From Bordetella genomosp. 5 (GTDB taxonomy: Bacteria > Pseudomonadota > Gammaproteobacteria > Burkholderiales > Burkholderiaceae_B): a stretch of 64,000 bases of DNA. Of the stretch, positions 35,431 to 47,053 are shown one piece after another. A program made the position numbers and the translations under genes. The stretch lies in NCBI RefSeq assembly GCF_002261475.1, contig NZ_NEVN01000013.1:62001-126000 (forward strand), in the 5' to 3' direction. The notes below the pieces were generated by a model, which searched no databases, was not told the origin of the DNA, and worked only from the letters and a program-made list of their open reading frames with translations. Each line of letters begins with the position of its first letter. Position 1 is the stretch's first letter.

Positions 35431-35494
35431 TGCTTTGGCTTTTCAGCCACTTGCTTTTGGCTTTGCAGCCACACGCTTTTCGCTTTTCAGCCAC
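35431..35494. repeat. Three imperfect 20-22-bp tandem repeats upstream of tRNA-Pro
   Basis: Three units of the form TGCTTTTGGCTTTTCAGCCAC occur in tandem (35431-35450, 35451-35472, 35473-35494) with a few substitutions, then a short partial ATTCAGCC. They lie between the tRNA-Pro 5' end and the ispB stop codon, so within the tRNA promoter region. Unit spacing is about two helical turns. Confidence 0.75.
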
Positions 35495-35525
35495 ATTCAG
35501 CCTGACCAAAAACCGCCGAAAAACG

Positions 35526-36491
35526 TTAGCGATCTCTGTTCACCGCGAAAGCGCAGAATTCTACCAGAGAATTTTTAAAAGTGGAAACGGGGTAGTTCGC
35601 GAGGGCATCGCGAGCCCGTTGTGCCTCGGCTTCGGCGGCCTCGCGGGCGTGCTGGAGCGCGTCGGTCTGCTGGATGGCCTGGGCCACCGCGGCGAAGTCG
35701 GCGTCACCGGTGGTGATGGCGTCACGGATCAATTGCTGCTGCTCGGGCGTGCCGACTTCCATCACGCGGATGAGCGGCAGCGTGGGCTTGCCCTCGCGCA
35801 GATCGTCGCCGACGTTCTTGCCCAGCGCGAGCGCGTCGCCGCTGTAGTCCAGCACGTCGTCGATCAACTGGAACGCCGTGCCGACGTGGCGGCCATAGGC
35901 CGCGGCGGCTTCTTCCTGTTCGGGAGTGGCGCCGGCCAGCACCGCGCCCACCTGGGCCGCGGCTTCGAACAGCTTGGCGGTCTTGTAGCGCACGACCTGG
36001 AGGTAGCGCTCTTGCGACACCTCGGGATCATGCACGTTCAGCAATTGCAGCACCTCACCCTCGGCGATCACCGTGGTGGCCTGCGAGAGGATCTGCATGA
36101 TGCGCATCGAGTCGGCCTCGACCATCATCTCGAACGAGCGCGAATACAGGTAGTCGCCGACCAGCACGCTGGCGGCATTGCCGAACACCGCGTTCGCGGT
36201 GTCGCGGCCACGGCGCTTGTCGGACTCATCGACCACATCGTCGTGCAACAGCGTGGCGGTGTGGATGAATTCCACCACCGCGGCCAGCAGCTGATGATGC
36301 GTGCCTTGATAGCCCAGCGCCCGCGCCACCATCAGCACCATGGCCGGCCGCATGCGCTTGCCGCCCGCGCCGATGATGTAGTCACCGATGGTTCGAATGA
36401 GCACGACCTCGGAGTTCAGGCGCTCGCGGATAACCGCGTCGACGGCCTTCATGTCGTCGGCAATGGGGGCGATCAGCTCGGAGAGATTCAA
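35526..36491 (-). CDS. ispB: Octaprenyl/polyprenyl diphosphate synthase
   Basis: A 321-residue trans-prenyltransferase that builds the ubiquinone side chain. The first Asp-rich motif is LLHDDVVDESDKRRG and the second is FQLIDDVLDYSGD; GGKRMRPAMV is the IPP-binding segment. Length matches E. coli IspB (323). The apparent start codon is TTG (MNLSEL), since no upstream ATG is in frame; GGAA is the nearest SD-like sequence. ispB is commonly next to rplU-rpmA in proteobacteria; here a FAH-family hydrolase and IclR gene are inserted between them. Confidence 0.94.
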   Translation of the reverse strand: MNLSELIAPIADDMKAVDAVIRERLNSEVVLIRTIGDYIIGAGGKRMRPAMVLMVARALGYQGTHHQLLAAVVEFIHTATLLHDDVVDESDKRRGRDTANAVFGNAASVLVGDYLYSRSFEMMVEADSMRIMQILSQATTVIAEGEVLQLLNVHDPEVSQERYLQVVRYKTAKLFEAAAQVGAVLAGATPEQEEAAAAYGRHVGTAFQLIDDVLDYSGDALALGKNVGDDLREGKPTLPLIRVMEVGTPEQQQLIRDAITTGDADFAAVAQAIQQTDALQHAREAAEAEAQRARDALANYPVSTFKNSLVEFCAFAVNRDR

Positions 36492-36622
36492 AGCGTTTCC
36501 GGGGGAGATGATGCGAGCCGACCCACGGCTCGTTGCTTGGGGCCGGCGGACTGCGCCGCCAGGCCGGGGTCGGCGGAATTATACGTGCTGCGCCCCGCCC
36601 CCTCCGGATGGACGCCGGGTTG

Positions 36623-37810
36623 TTACAGCCCGCGTTCGCGCAAGTTGGCGTAAAGGGCGCGGACACCGAAGGTCCAGGGCGCAATCTGGTCGGAGCGGGC
36701 CACGCGATTGACCAGGGCGCCCAGGCGCGGCGAACCGATCCTGACCACATCCCCCTCGCGATGAGTAAAGCCGGTGCCCGGACCCGCGCGGTCCTGGGTC
36801 GGCGAGAACATCGTGCCGAGAAACAGCATGAAGCCATCGGGATACTGATGGTGCGTGCCGCAGGTCTGGCGCACCAGGTCGGCGGGGTCGCGGCTGATCT
36901 CGGCCATGTGGCTCACGCCGTCGATCACGAAGCCATCGGTTCCGTCGATGCGCAGCGACACGTCGGCATGGCGCACGTCGTCCAGCGTGTAGTGTTCGTC
37001 GATCAGGCGGATGAACGGGCCGATCGCGCACGAGCCGTTGTTGTCCTTGGCCTTGGTCAGCAGCAGCGCGCTGCGGCCCTCGATGTCGCGCAGGTTCACG
37101 TCGTTGCCCAACGCCGCGCCGGCGATCTCGCCGCGCGAGGTCACGGCCAGCACGATCTCGGGCTCCGGGTTATTCCACTCCGACACCGGATGCAGCCCGA
37201 TCCAGGCCCCGGATCCCACCGACGCCATCGGCGGCGTCTTGGAAAACACCTCCGCGTCGGGCCCGATTCCCACTTCGAGATATTGCGACCACTGTCCGCG
37301 GGCCTGCAGCTCGGCCTTCAGGCGCATGGCCTGCTCCGAGCCGGGCACCAGTTGCGACAGGTCCGTGCCGATCAGTTCGTGCAGCCGCGCGCGGATCGTC
37401 TCGGCCTGGCTCGCGTCGCCACCCGCCTGCTCCTCGATCAGGCGCTCGAGCAGGCTTACCGCGAACGTCACGCCCGCGGCCTTGACCGGCTGCAGATCGC
37501 ACGGCGCCAGCAGGCGCGGCTGGCCGGCCTGGCCCGAGCGCGCGAGCAGGTCCGCGACCGGGCCCAGCGAGGGGCCGTCCGCCTGACGCGCCAGCGCGAC
37601 ACGATCGGGCCGCTCCAGCAGATCCGACACGGTCGGCACGGCCGCCGTGATGTCGAACACCTCGCCGCGGCGCACCACCACCACGGCCGGCCCGTTGGCC
37701 GGGGCGCCCAGCCAGACGCGCCCGATCAGGAGCGCCTGGTCCAGGTCTTCGGGCAGGTCGTGGGCGGCGTCGAGCGCGAAGTCGGCGTAGGCCGAAGCGG
37801 GGGAAGTCAT
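36623..37810 (-). CDS. Fumarylacetoacetate hydrolase (FAH) family protein
   Basis: A 395-residue FAH-fold enzyme. The metal-binding glutamates are expected in WNNPEPEIVLAV; the C-terminal MLFLGTMFSPTQDRAGPG segment resembles that of 2-keto-3-deoxy-sugar acid dehydratases and hydrolases. Such enzymes cleave C-C bonds or dehydrate 2-oxo acids with Mg2+. AGGAGA lies 7 bp before the ATG. An IclR regulator diverges from it with a 137-bp gap carrying two operator-like sites. Sugar-acid or aromatic catabolism is likely; the precise substrate is not readable. Confidence 0.87.
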   Translation of the reverse strand: MTSPASAYADFALDAAHDLPEDLDQALLIGRVWLGAPANGPAVVVVRRGEVFDITAAVPTVSDLLERPDRVALARQADGPSLGPVADLLARSGQAGQPRLLAPCDLQPVKAAGVTFAVSLLERLIEEQAGGDASQAETIRARLHELIGTDLSQLVPGSEQAMRLKAELQARGQWSQYLEVGIGPDAEVFSKTPPMASVGSGAWIGLHPVSEWNNPEPEIVLAVTSRGEIAGAALGNDVNLRDIEGRSALLLTKAKDNNGSCAIGPFIRLIDEHYTLDDVRHADVSLRIDGTDGFVIDGVSHMAEISRDPADLVRQTCGTHHQYPDGFMLFLGTMFSPTQDRAGPGTGFTHREGDVVRIGSPRLGALVNRVARSDQIAPWTFGVRALYANLRERGL

Positions 37811-37907
37811 GGCGAGTCTCCTGGCGTGCGCCGCGCGCGGCGGCGTTCTGAATGACGATCGGGGTGGGAAAGCCTGGAATCAGTCTAGGAGGCGAGCGCG
37901 CCACTCG

Positions 37908-37941
37908 TCCAATATAATGGCGCCTTATCCAATATATTGGA
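37908..37941. promoter_or_regulatory. Twin operator in the FAH/IclR divergent promoter
   Basis: TCCAATATATTGGA (37928-37941) is a perfect 14-bp palindrome ending 6 bp before the IclR ATG. TCCAATATAATGGC (37908-37921) matches it at 12 of 14 positions, exactly 20 bp upstream, two helical turns. Sites this close to the IclR start indicate autorepression; control of the divergent FAH gene is likely. Confidence 0.7.
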
Positions 37942-37947
37942 CAGATC

Positions 37948-38727
37948 ATGAGCGAGCGCGTCGCGTCCTACGAAGTCCCCGCCATCGCGCGGGCCGACGA
38001 GATCCTGCGGCGTCTCGCCGAACGCGGGTCGCCGGTGCGTCCAGCCGACCTGGCGCGGGACTGCGGCATGCCGCGCAGCTCGCTGTACCTGCTGCTCGAG
38101 ACGCTGGAGGCGCGGCGCTGGATCGAGCGGACGGGCGAAGGCTATGTGATCGGCCTGGCCCTGCTCTCGCTGGGGTCCGCCTATCTACGTCACGACAGCC
38201 TCGAACCCGCGTTTCGCGACGCGGCGGCCGCGTTCGTGGCGCGTCACAACGAGGTCATGCAGCTCGCCATGCTGGACGGCACCGACGTGGCCTACCTCGC
38301 CCGTGAAGACGCACGCCGCCCCGTGCGGCTCGTGACCGACCCGGGCTCGCGGCTGCCGGCTCATGCCTGCGCCCTGGGCAAGGCCCTGCTGGCCAGCTTC
38401 AGCGATGCCGACGTGCTCGCGCGTCTGCCCTCGCCCCTGCCCGCCCTGACCGAGCGCACGGTCACCGACCCCGCGGCACTGCTCGCCGAGCTCGCCACCG
38501 CGCGGCGCACCGGCGTGGCCCTGGACCTCGAGGAAGTGAGCGCCGGCCTGAGCTGCTATGCCGCCTACGTGGGCCAGACGGCGCTGGGGCGCCGGGTGGC
38601 GATCAGCACCTCGCTGCCGGCGGACCGCCTCGACCCGCGCCATGCGGACGCCGTGCGCGCCGGGCTGCTGGACGCCGCCCGCCAGATCGCGGCGCGGGTG
38701 ACGGTGGGCGACCGTCCGGGCGGCTGA
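37948..38727 (+). CDS. IclR-family transcriptional regulator
   Basis: A 259-residue regulator. The N-terminal winged helix is VRPADLARDCGMPRSSLYLLLETLE, then an IclR effector domain with VMQLAMLDGTDVAYLARE, the ACALGKALLASFSD segment and DLEEVSAGLSCYAAYV. The effector domain binds a small metabolite, possibly the substrate of the divergent FAH-family enzyme. The gene begins 6 bp after the twin palindrome. Its end is followed by a long leader of the ribosomal operon. Confidence 0.93.
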   Translation: MSERVASYEVPAIARADEILRRLAERGSPVRPADLARDCGMPRSSLYLLLETLEARRWIERTGEGYVIGLALLSLGSAYLRHDSLEPAFRDAAAAFVARHNEVMQLAMLDGTDVAYLAREDARRPVRLVTDPGSRLPAHACALGKALLASFSDADVLARLPSPLPALTERTVTDPAALLAELATARRTGVALDLEEVSAGLSCYAAYVGQTALGRRVAISTSLPADRLDPRHADAVRAGLLDAARQIAARVTVGDRPGG

Positions 38728-39152
38728 ACGTCAGGGTGGCTGAATGTCAGGGGCAGCCGACCGTGACGCCCACGCCACACGCTAAGCCCTTCTAGCGCAA
38801 CGCCTTTTTGACTTTTCCACAGCCCCCGGCTAGAATCCTCGATTCGGCTTATTGGCCGAAAAAAGCACGTGGCGCAGGAATGCCTCGTCGTGCCGGATCC
38901 GCAGTAGTAACCTGCAGCAGTAACCGCAGTAGCCAATCCACGGATCTGGAGACCACGACCCCGGCTATCCACGGCAAGAAGCATCGCGCGGTTACCGCTA
39001 CGATCTTCACGTCCGGATACTCCACCCCGGTGGATCGAACCTATCAGGCACAGACCCCCGGCGCACTTCTTCGGAAGCCGCGCCCTGAACGTCCACCCGA
39101 TCACGGATCGTCCCTGCACCACGAGCCCCACATCTTTCCAAGGATATATCCC
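38728..39152 (+). other. Untranslated leader of rplU-rpmA (425 bp without a gene)
   Basis: This gap contains a sigma-70 promoter at 38808-38836 and a leader of about 310 nt before rplU. The leader has several short hairpins, for example CGGC-TTATTG-GCCG near 38847-38860, but no terminator-type stem with a T-tract. I saw no small ORF worth calling and no recognisable riboswitch. Long leaders of ribosomal-protein operons often hold autogenous control sites. Confidence 0.5.
38808..38836 (+). promoter_or_regulatory. Sigma-70 promoter for rplU-rpmA
   Basis: TTGACT (38808-38813) and TAGAAT (38831-38836) are separated by exactly 17 bp. This is the best promoter match seen in the window and lies upstream of ribosomal genes, where strong housekeeping transcription is expected. 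Confidence 0.8.
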
Positions 39153-39464
39153 ATGTACGCGGTCGTAAAAACCGGTGGCAAGCAGTATCGCGTTGCCGCT
39201 GGCGAAAAACTCAAGGTAGAACAGATACCTGCTGACATCGGGCAAGAAATCACCCTGGATCAAGTGCTGTCCGTGGGCGAAGGCGACCAACTCAAAGTTG
39301 GTACGCCCCTCGTCGCTGGCGCCGTGATCAAGGCTACGGTTCTTGCGCATGGCCGGCACGACAAGGTCAAGATCTTCAAGATGCGCCGTCGCAAGCACTA
39401 TCAGAAGCGTCAGGGCCACCGTCAGAACTACACCGAGATCCGCATCGAAGCCATCACGGCTTGA
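39153..39464 (+). CDS. rplU: 50S ribosomal protein L21
   Basis: A 103-residue protein, the standard L21 length, starting [20 protein letters not shown], which is the family N-terminus. The basic C-terminal part has [20 protein letters not shown], which contacts 23S rRNA. AAGGA lies about 10 bp before the ATG. A longer in-frame reading extends into the leader and is discarded. rpmA follows after 23 bp, the usual gene pair. Confidence 0.98.
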   Translation: MYAVVKTGGKQYRVAAGEKLKVEQIPADIGQEITLDQVLSVGEGDQLKVGTPLVAGAVIKATVLAHGRHDKVKIFKMRRRKHYQKRQGHRQNYTEIRIEAITA

Positions 39465-39487
39465 TCCCGGTATTCAGGAGCTAAAAC

Positions 39488-39748
39488 ATGGCACAGAAAA
39501 AGGGCGGCGGCTCTACGCGTAACGGTCGCGATTCCGAATCGAAGCGACTGGGCGTCAAGGTTTATGGCGGCCAACAAATCTCGGCAGGCGGCATCATCGT
39601 GCGTCAGCGCGGTACCCGCTTTCACCCGGGCGTGAACGTCGGCGTGGGCAAGGATCACACCCTGTTCGCACTGACCGACGGCAAGGTCCAGTTCGGCACC
39701 AAGGGTGCTCTGAACAAGGCCATCGTGTCGGTCGTCGCCGCCGAGTAA
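39488..39748 (+). CDS. rpmA: 50S ribosomal protein L27
   Basis: An 86-residue protein, the usual L27 length, with the N-terminus [20 protein letters not shown]. The flexible N-terminal tail reaches the peptidyl-transferase centre. GGVQ-like mid segments ([20 protein letters not shown]) fit the family. AGGAG lies about 8 bp upstream. An intrinsic terminator follows 22 bp after the stop. Confidence 0.98.
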   Translation: MAQKKGGGSTRNGRDSESKRLGVKVYGGQQISAGGIIVRQRGTRFHPGVNVGVGKDHTLFALTDGKVQFGTKGALNKAIVSVVAAE

Positions 39749-39770
39749 TCGGTCGCGTCACACGCACGGC

Positions 39771-39806
39771 AAAAAGCCCTGCCGCACGCGGCGGGGCTTT
39801 TTGTTT
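39771..39806 (+). terminator. Rho-independent terminator after rpmA
   Basis: AAAAAGCCCTGCCGC (39771-39785) pairs with GCGGCGGGGCTTTTT, one G.T wobble, and runs into TTTTTGTTTT. It is a strong terminator for the rplU-rpmA transcript. Confidence 0.9.
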
Positions 39807-41231
<1,425 letters not shown>

Positions 41232-41256
41232 GCCATAATCGCAGTCCGTCACCGCG

Positions 41257-41283
41257 CCGCCCGGTTCGTCCGGGCGGTCTTTC
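41257..41283 (+). terminator. Hairpin between obgE and proB
   Basis: CCGCCCGG (41257-41264) pairs with CCGGGCGG (41270-41277) around TTCGT, followed by TCTTTC. The short T-run suggests a weak terminator or attenuator, 25 bp before the proB start. Confidence 0.55.
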
Positions 41284-41308
41284 GTCAACGTCTCGCCCGG
41301 TCATCGCC

Positions 41309-42445
41309 ATGACTGCCCACACTGAAACCGTTTCCGTCGTCGCGCAGGCTCAGCGCCTGGTCGCCAAGGTCGGATCCTCGCTCGTCACCAACGAAGGCCG
41401 TGGCCTCGATCGCGCCGCGGTCGCTCACTGGGCCGCGCAGATCGCCGCCCTGCACAAGCAGGGCAAGCAGGTCGTGCTGGTATCCAGTGGCGCCATCGCC
41501 GAAGGCATGGCGCGTCTGGGATGGCGCAAGCGGCCGTCGGTCATGCACGAGCTGCAGGCCGCCGCCGCCGTGGGTCAGATGGGCCTGTGCCAGGCTTACG
41601 AAGCGGCGTTCGCGGAGTTCGGCCTGCGCACCGCGCAGATCCTGCTCACGCACGAGGATCTGGCCGATCGCCATCGCTATCTCAACGCCCGCTCCACGCT
41701 GTTTGCGCTGCTGCGCATGGGCGTGGTGCCGATCGTGAACGAAAACGACACCGTCGTGACCGACGAGATCCGCTTCGGCGACAACGACACGCTCGGTGCG
41801 CTGGTCACCAATCTGATCGAAGCCGACACGCTCATCATCCTCACGGACCAACGCGGCCTCTACGAAGCCGACCCGCGCAAGCAGCCCGATGCGAAATTCG
41901 TGCAGCACGCGCAGGCGGGCGACGCCACGCTCGAAGCCATGGCGGGCGGCGCCGGCAGCGGCGTGGGTACCGGCGGCATGCTGACCAAGATTCTGGCTGC
42001 CAAGCGCGCGGCTCACAGCGGCGCGCACACCGTGATCGCCTCGGGCCGCGAGCGCAACGTACTGATCCGCCTCTCGGAAGGCGAGTGCATCGGCACCGAG
42101 CTGCAAGCCGTGCTGCCGGTGTGGTCGGCGCGCAAGCAATGGCTGGCCGACCACCTGCGCCTGCGCGGCCGGGTGCAACTCGACGAAGGCGCCGTGCGCG
42201 CCCTGCTGCACGAGGGCAAGAGCCTGCTGCCGATCGGCGTCACGGCGGTCGAGGGCGAGTTCGAGCGTGGCGATGTGGTCGCCTGCGTCGATGCGCAGGG
42301 GCGCGAATGCGCGCGCGGCTTGGTGAATTACTCAGCGGCCGACACGCGCCGCATCATGCGCCAGCCCTCATCGCAGATCGCGTTCATCCTGGGCAGCATG
42401 ACCGACCCCGAGCTCGTGCACCGCGACAACCTCGTGATCACCTGA
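41309..42445 (+). CDS. proB: Glutamate 5-kinase
   Basis: A 378-residue enzyme that phosphorylates glutamate in the first step of proline synthesis. The amino-acid-kinase domain shows [35 protein letters not shown] and [33 protein letters not shown] follows. The C-terminal about 90 residues from near [12 protein letters not shown] form the PUA domain usual for the longer bacterial ProB. Feedback inhibition by proline is known for the family. The gene lies after obgE, a conserved arrangement. Confidence 0.97.
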   Translation: MTAHTETVSVVAQAQRLVAKVGSSLVTNEGRGLDRAAVAHWAAQIAALHKQGKQVVLVSSGAIAEGMARLGWRKRPSVMHELQAAAAVGQMGLCQAYEAAFAEFGLRTAQILLTHEDLADRHRYLNARSTLFALLRMGVVPIVNENDTVVTDEIRFGDNDTLGALVTNLIEADTLIILTDQRGLYEADPRKQPDAKFVQHAQAGDATLEAMAGGAGSGVGTGGMLTKILAAKRAAHSGAHTVIASGRERNVLIRLSEGECIGTELQAVLPVWSARKQWLADHLRLRGRVQLDEGAVRALLHEGKSLLPIGVTAVEGEFERGDVVACVDAQGRECARGLVNYSAADTRRIMRQPSSQIAFILGSMTDPELVHRDNLVIT

Positions 42446-42523
42446 TCGCGGGGCAGCGGGCATCAGGGGCGACCCGGGCCCGCGAAACACATCCGACCAT
42501 GACGCGCGGCATCGCCGCGCGCC

Positions 42524-43300
42524 TCATGCCTCGTCGAGAAACAGATAACCCCAGTTACGCACCGCGCAGACCGGCAGATCGACGCCGAGCTGCCGGGCCT
42601 TGTTGCGCAGACGCGCCACGGTGACGTCGTCGCCTCGCGACCCTTCGGCGCCGCCGGTGCGCGCCAGGCGTTGATTGGGCGCAGCCAGCAACCGGCTCAT
42701 GAACAGCCCCTCGGCCGCCGTGAGCGGCACCCGCACCGCGCCGGGCCCGTACAGATAACGGCTCGATGCGCAGATCCGCCAGCGCGACGGCCTCGCCCGC
42801 GCCGCTGAAGCGCTGCGCCAACGTTCGAAGATCGCGATCAGCTCGGCCGCCGTCCAGTCGTCCGAACCCTCGGGGGAGCAGCAGAGGTCGGCGCCGGCCT
42901 GCAAGGCCTGAATCCGCAGAAACGCCGACGCGCCGCCCAACAGCGCGACGCGCAAGGCCGGCCAGTGATGGGCCTGCAGATGGCGCAGCAATGCGATCAC
43001 GCTGTCCGCGTGTTCCGCGTCGCCACTGAGCAGCACCACATCGGGCGCCTGCTCGCTCACGGCCGCGTCGGTCAGCGCGTGCGCGAGCAGCCCGTGCACG
43101 CGCCACCCGGAACGCCGCAGGTTGTCTTCGAGGGCGTCCGGGAAGAAGCCGGGGGGCCGGCACTGGACGTGCAGAATGACGCCACCGCCCTGCGCCGATG
43201 CCGCGATGTCCGGAGACAGCGGCGTCGTGCCGGGGAGCGGGGCCGGCTGGCCGTATGAGAAAGGTTCGGAGCCGGACGGGAGTGGTTCGGATATGTTCAT
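42524..43300 (-). CDS. Response-regulator-like protein with OmpR-type DNA-binding domain and degenerate receiver
   Basis: A protein of about 258 residues. The middle part (VVLLSGDAEHADSVIALLRHL, then VALLGGASAFLRIQALQAGADL) resembles a receiver domain but lacks an obvious phosphorylatable Asp with its acidic pair. The C-terminus looks like an OmpR/PhoB winged helix: VPLTAAEGLFMSRLLAAPNQ, DDVTVARLRNKARQLG and VRNWGYLFLDE. The start is uncertain; I chose ATG 43300 because a longer reading begins in the divergent promoter. It diverges from an XRE repressor, and the pair may form a regulatory unit. No cognate kinase is nearby. Confidence 0.65.
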   Translation of the reverse strand: MNISEPLPSGSEPFSYGQPAPLPGTTPLSPDIAASAQGGGVILHVQCRPPGFFPDALEDNLRRSGWRVHGLLAHALTDAAVSEQAPDVVLLSGDAEHADSVIALLRHLQAHHWPALRVALLGGASAFLRIQALQAGADLCCSPEGSDDWTAAELIAIFERWRSASAARARPSRWRICASSRYLYGPGAVRVPLTAAEGLFMSRLLAAPNQRLARTGGAEGSRGDDVTVARLRNKARQLGVDLPVCAVRNWGYLFLDEA

Positions 43301-43406
43301 GGGGACACCGCGCAACCAAAGGGCCGAGGACCGGAGACCCGCTGCCTTGCCAGGGCAGACGACCACTGCCGGATGAACCAACGCGACACCCCGGGGCGTC
43401 GCACAT

Positions 43407-43442
43407 TATCACAATGTGATAGTCGGTATCACCACTGTAATA
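43407..43442. promoter_or_regulatory. Operator-like palindromes between the receiver-like and XRE genes
   Basis: TATCACAATGTGATA (43407-43421) is a perfect 15-bp palindrome centred on one A. TATCAC-CACT-GTAATA (43427-43442), starting 20 bp further on, is an imperfect second copy sharing the TATCAC half-site. Both lie just upstream of the GTG start at 43466, fitting autoregulation by the XRE protein. Confidence 0.65.
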
Positions 43443-43465
43443 CTGAACCAAGCTTCAATTCCGGG

Positions 43466-43897
43466 GTGAACACTTTCTCAGACCGACTGAAGCATGCACG
43501 ACGTGTGCGCGGCTACACCCAGCACCAGCTTTCGCGGGTCAGCGGCGTGTCGCAAAGCGCCATCGCCAGCTACGAAAGCGGTCAGCGCCGATTCAGTCGC
43601 TCGGCGCAACAACTCGCGCATGCCCTGAAGATCGATCCGGTCTGGCTCGACACCGGGACGGGCTCGATGACGCCCGTGGTGCCGCAAACCACGACGACGC
43701 TGCGAGAGCCCTCGTCCGACGTTGCCTCCGACATCCACCCCTGGCCGTTCAGTGGCATGACCGCCGCCGAGTATCACGCCCTGAGCGCCGAACAGCAGCG
43801 CCTGATCGACTCGGTGTTGCGCACGATGCTGCGTGAGTTTCAGTCCGCGAGTCTGCCCGCTTCCCCGGCACCGCCCGCGCCCCGGCGCGGGCGCTGA
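43466..43897 (+). CDS. XRE-family transcriptional regulator
   Basis: A 143-residue protein. The helix-turn-helix is GYTQHQLSRVSGVSQSAIASYESGQRRFSR, which matches HTH_3 domains of phage-repressor type, followed by LAHALKIDPVWLDTG. The C-terminal half is Pro/Thr-rich and unrecognised. I chose GTG 43466 (MNTFSDRLKHARR) because it starts right at the domain; an upstream ATG at 43373 would include the operator palindromes in the reading frame. There is no good SD sequence at either start. Confidence 0.75.
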   Translation: MNTFSDRLKHARRVRGYTQHQLSRVSGVSQSAIASYESGQRRFSRSAQQLAHALKIDPVWLDTGTGSMTPVVPQTTTTLREPSSDVASDIHPWPFSGMTAAEYHALSAEQQRLIDSVLRTMLREFQSASLPASPAPPAPRRGR

Positions 43898-44041
43898 ATC
43901 CCTCCTGCGTATCCCCAACGCCCGCCTGATGGATGGCGGTACCGCCGCGCGCGGGTACGCGCACCCTCGTCGCGCGCGCTCGTGTCCTGGCGACCCGCCC
44001 GTGCGGATCGCGTGCGCATCGCGCCGAACATGACACCCCAA

Positions 44042-44078
44042 TAAAAAAACCCCCGGATGCCGAAGCAGCCGGGGGTTT
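44042..44078 (-). terminator. Rho-independent terminator of the lipoprotein gene
   Basis: Read on the minus strand, AAACCCCCGG pairs with CCGGGGGTTT around a 12-nt loop and continues into seven T residues (plus-strand A 44043-44049). It lies 19 bp beyond the lipoprotein stop codon. Confidence 0.85.
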
Positions 44079-44096
44079 GCACCTTGGCCTGCGCGA

Positions 44097-44732
44097 TCAG
44101 GGGCGCGCGGGCTGGTTGGGCGAGTTCGACGGCTCGGCCTGTTGAGCCGGCGTACGACCGTTCGGAGCAGCGGCGCCCGGAGCAGCGGCTCCCGGAGCGG
44201 CGGCTCCCGGAGCAGCGGCTCCCGGCGCATCTCCACGGATCTTGGCGGCGATGGCGGCGGCGGCCTGCTCGGACGGCACGCCGAAGGCCAGCACGCCGCG
44301 GTTCAGCGGCTCGGCGATCTTCGGGGCGGCGACCAGTTCACGGTCGAGCACCAGCGCCAGCATCTTGCCGACGTTCTGCGAGCTCACGTCGTTGAGCTTG
44401 CGTGCACCGGCTTCGGTGAAACGCAGGCCCACGAAGTTCTGGCCCTGGCGATCGACCAGCGCGGCGGCTTCGGTGAGATCGGCGCGCGTCAGAACCGGCT
44501 GGCGCTGCATGTACAGCGAGCCGTCCGGCACCTTGACCTCGGCCAGGCCGGCGCCCGGTTGCGTCTGGGCGATGTAGAACTCGACGGAGGACGCGGTCGC
44601 GGGCTGTGCCGGCTGCGTCGTGGCGGGCGTAGCGGCGCTCTTGTCGCCCGTCTTGGAGGGAGTTGTACAACCCGCCAGCACCAGAGCCATGAGCGCCACG
44701 GCGGGTGCCAATTTACGCACAGTCAGTTGCAT
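44097..44732 (-). CDS. Lipoprotein with SecD/SecF P1-head-like domain
   Basis: A 211-residue lipoprotein. The signal peptide ends in the lipobox LVLAGC, so Cys24 should be lipidated; the following Asp-free TTPSK suggests outer-membrane sorting. The core, SSVEFYIAQTQPGAGLAEVK and TRADLTEAAALVDRQGQNF, then VGLRFTEAGARKL, resembles the P1 head domain of SecD. The tail carries four PGAAA repeats and a Pro/Asn-rich end. AAGGA precedes the ATG at 44732. It is transcribed alone, divergent from thiC. Function is unknown; a role near the Sec machinery is speculative. Confidence 0.75.
   Translation of the reverse strand: MQLTVRKLAPAVALMALVLAGCTTPSKTGDKSAATPATTQPAQPATASSVEFYIAQTQPGAGLAEVKVPDGSLYMQRQPVLTRADLTEAAALVDRQGQNFVGLRFTEAGARKLNDVSSQNVGKMLALVLDRELVAAPKIAEPLNRGVLAFGVPSEQAAAAIAAKIRGDAPGAAAPGAAAPGAAAPGAAAPNGRTPAQQAEPSNSPNQPARP
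44164..44223. repeat. Four 15-bp tandem repeats inside the lipoprotein gene
   Basis: GGAGCAGCGGCTCCC and close variants occur four times in tandem. They encode the repeated PGAAA pentapeptide near the lipoprotein C-terminus. Unit length is a multiple of three, so copy changes would not shift the frame. The units are also internally self-complementary (GGAGC/GCTCC). Confidence 0.95.
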
Positions 44733-44872
44733 GATGGATTTCCTTCTTAGGTTGCAGACAGTGATGACGAGCCAGGAGGGCGGGTCGCATCCTGGCATTG
44801 AAAAAAGTGTACAGGGGCAATCCGCCACCTGTTAGTGCCGACTGCTTCCAGATGTAAATAGCCAATACCGCC

Positions 44873-44878
44873 TATACT
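44873..44878 (+). promoter_or_regulatory. Probable -10 element of the thiC promoter
   Basis: TATACT sits 7 bp before the start of the TPP riboswitch, a fitting distance for the transcription start. No good -35 hexamer is seen at 16-18 bp upstream. Confidence 0.5.
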
Positions 44879-44884
44879 GCGGGC

Positions 44885-46973
<2,089 letters not shown>

Positions 46974-47007
46974 CGCGCCATCCGTCCCATCGGTTGCGCG
47001 CGCAACG

Positions 47008-47038
47008 AAAAATCCCCGGCCGATGGCCGGGGATTTTT
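47008..47038. terminator. Bidirectional terminator between thiC and the aldehyde dehydrogenase gene
   Basis: AAAAATCCCCGGCC (47008-47021) and GGCCGGGGATTTTT (47025-47038) form a perfect 14-bp stem with a GAT loop. A- and T-runs on the two sides make it work in both directions for the convergent genes. Confidence 0.92.
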
Positions 47039-47053
47039 ATCGTGCCTGCCGCA

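Noticed and set aside
38847-38866. Intrinsic terminator in the rplU leader
   Set aside because: The stem is only four base pairs and is followed by A residues, not T.
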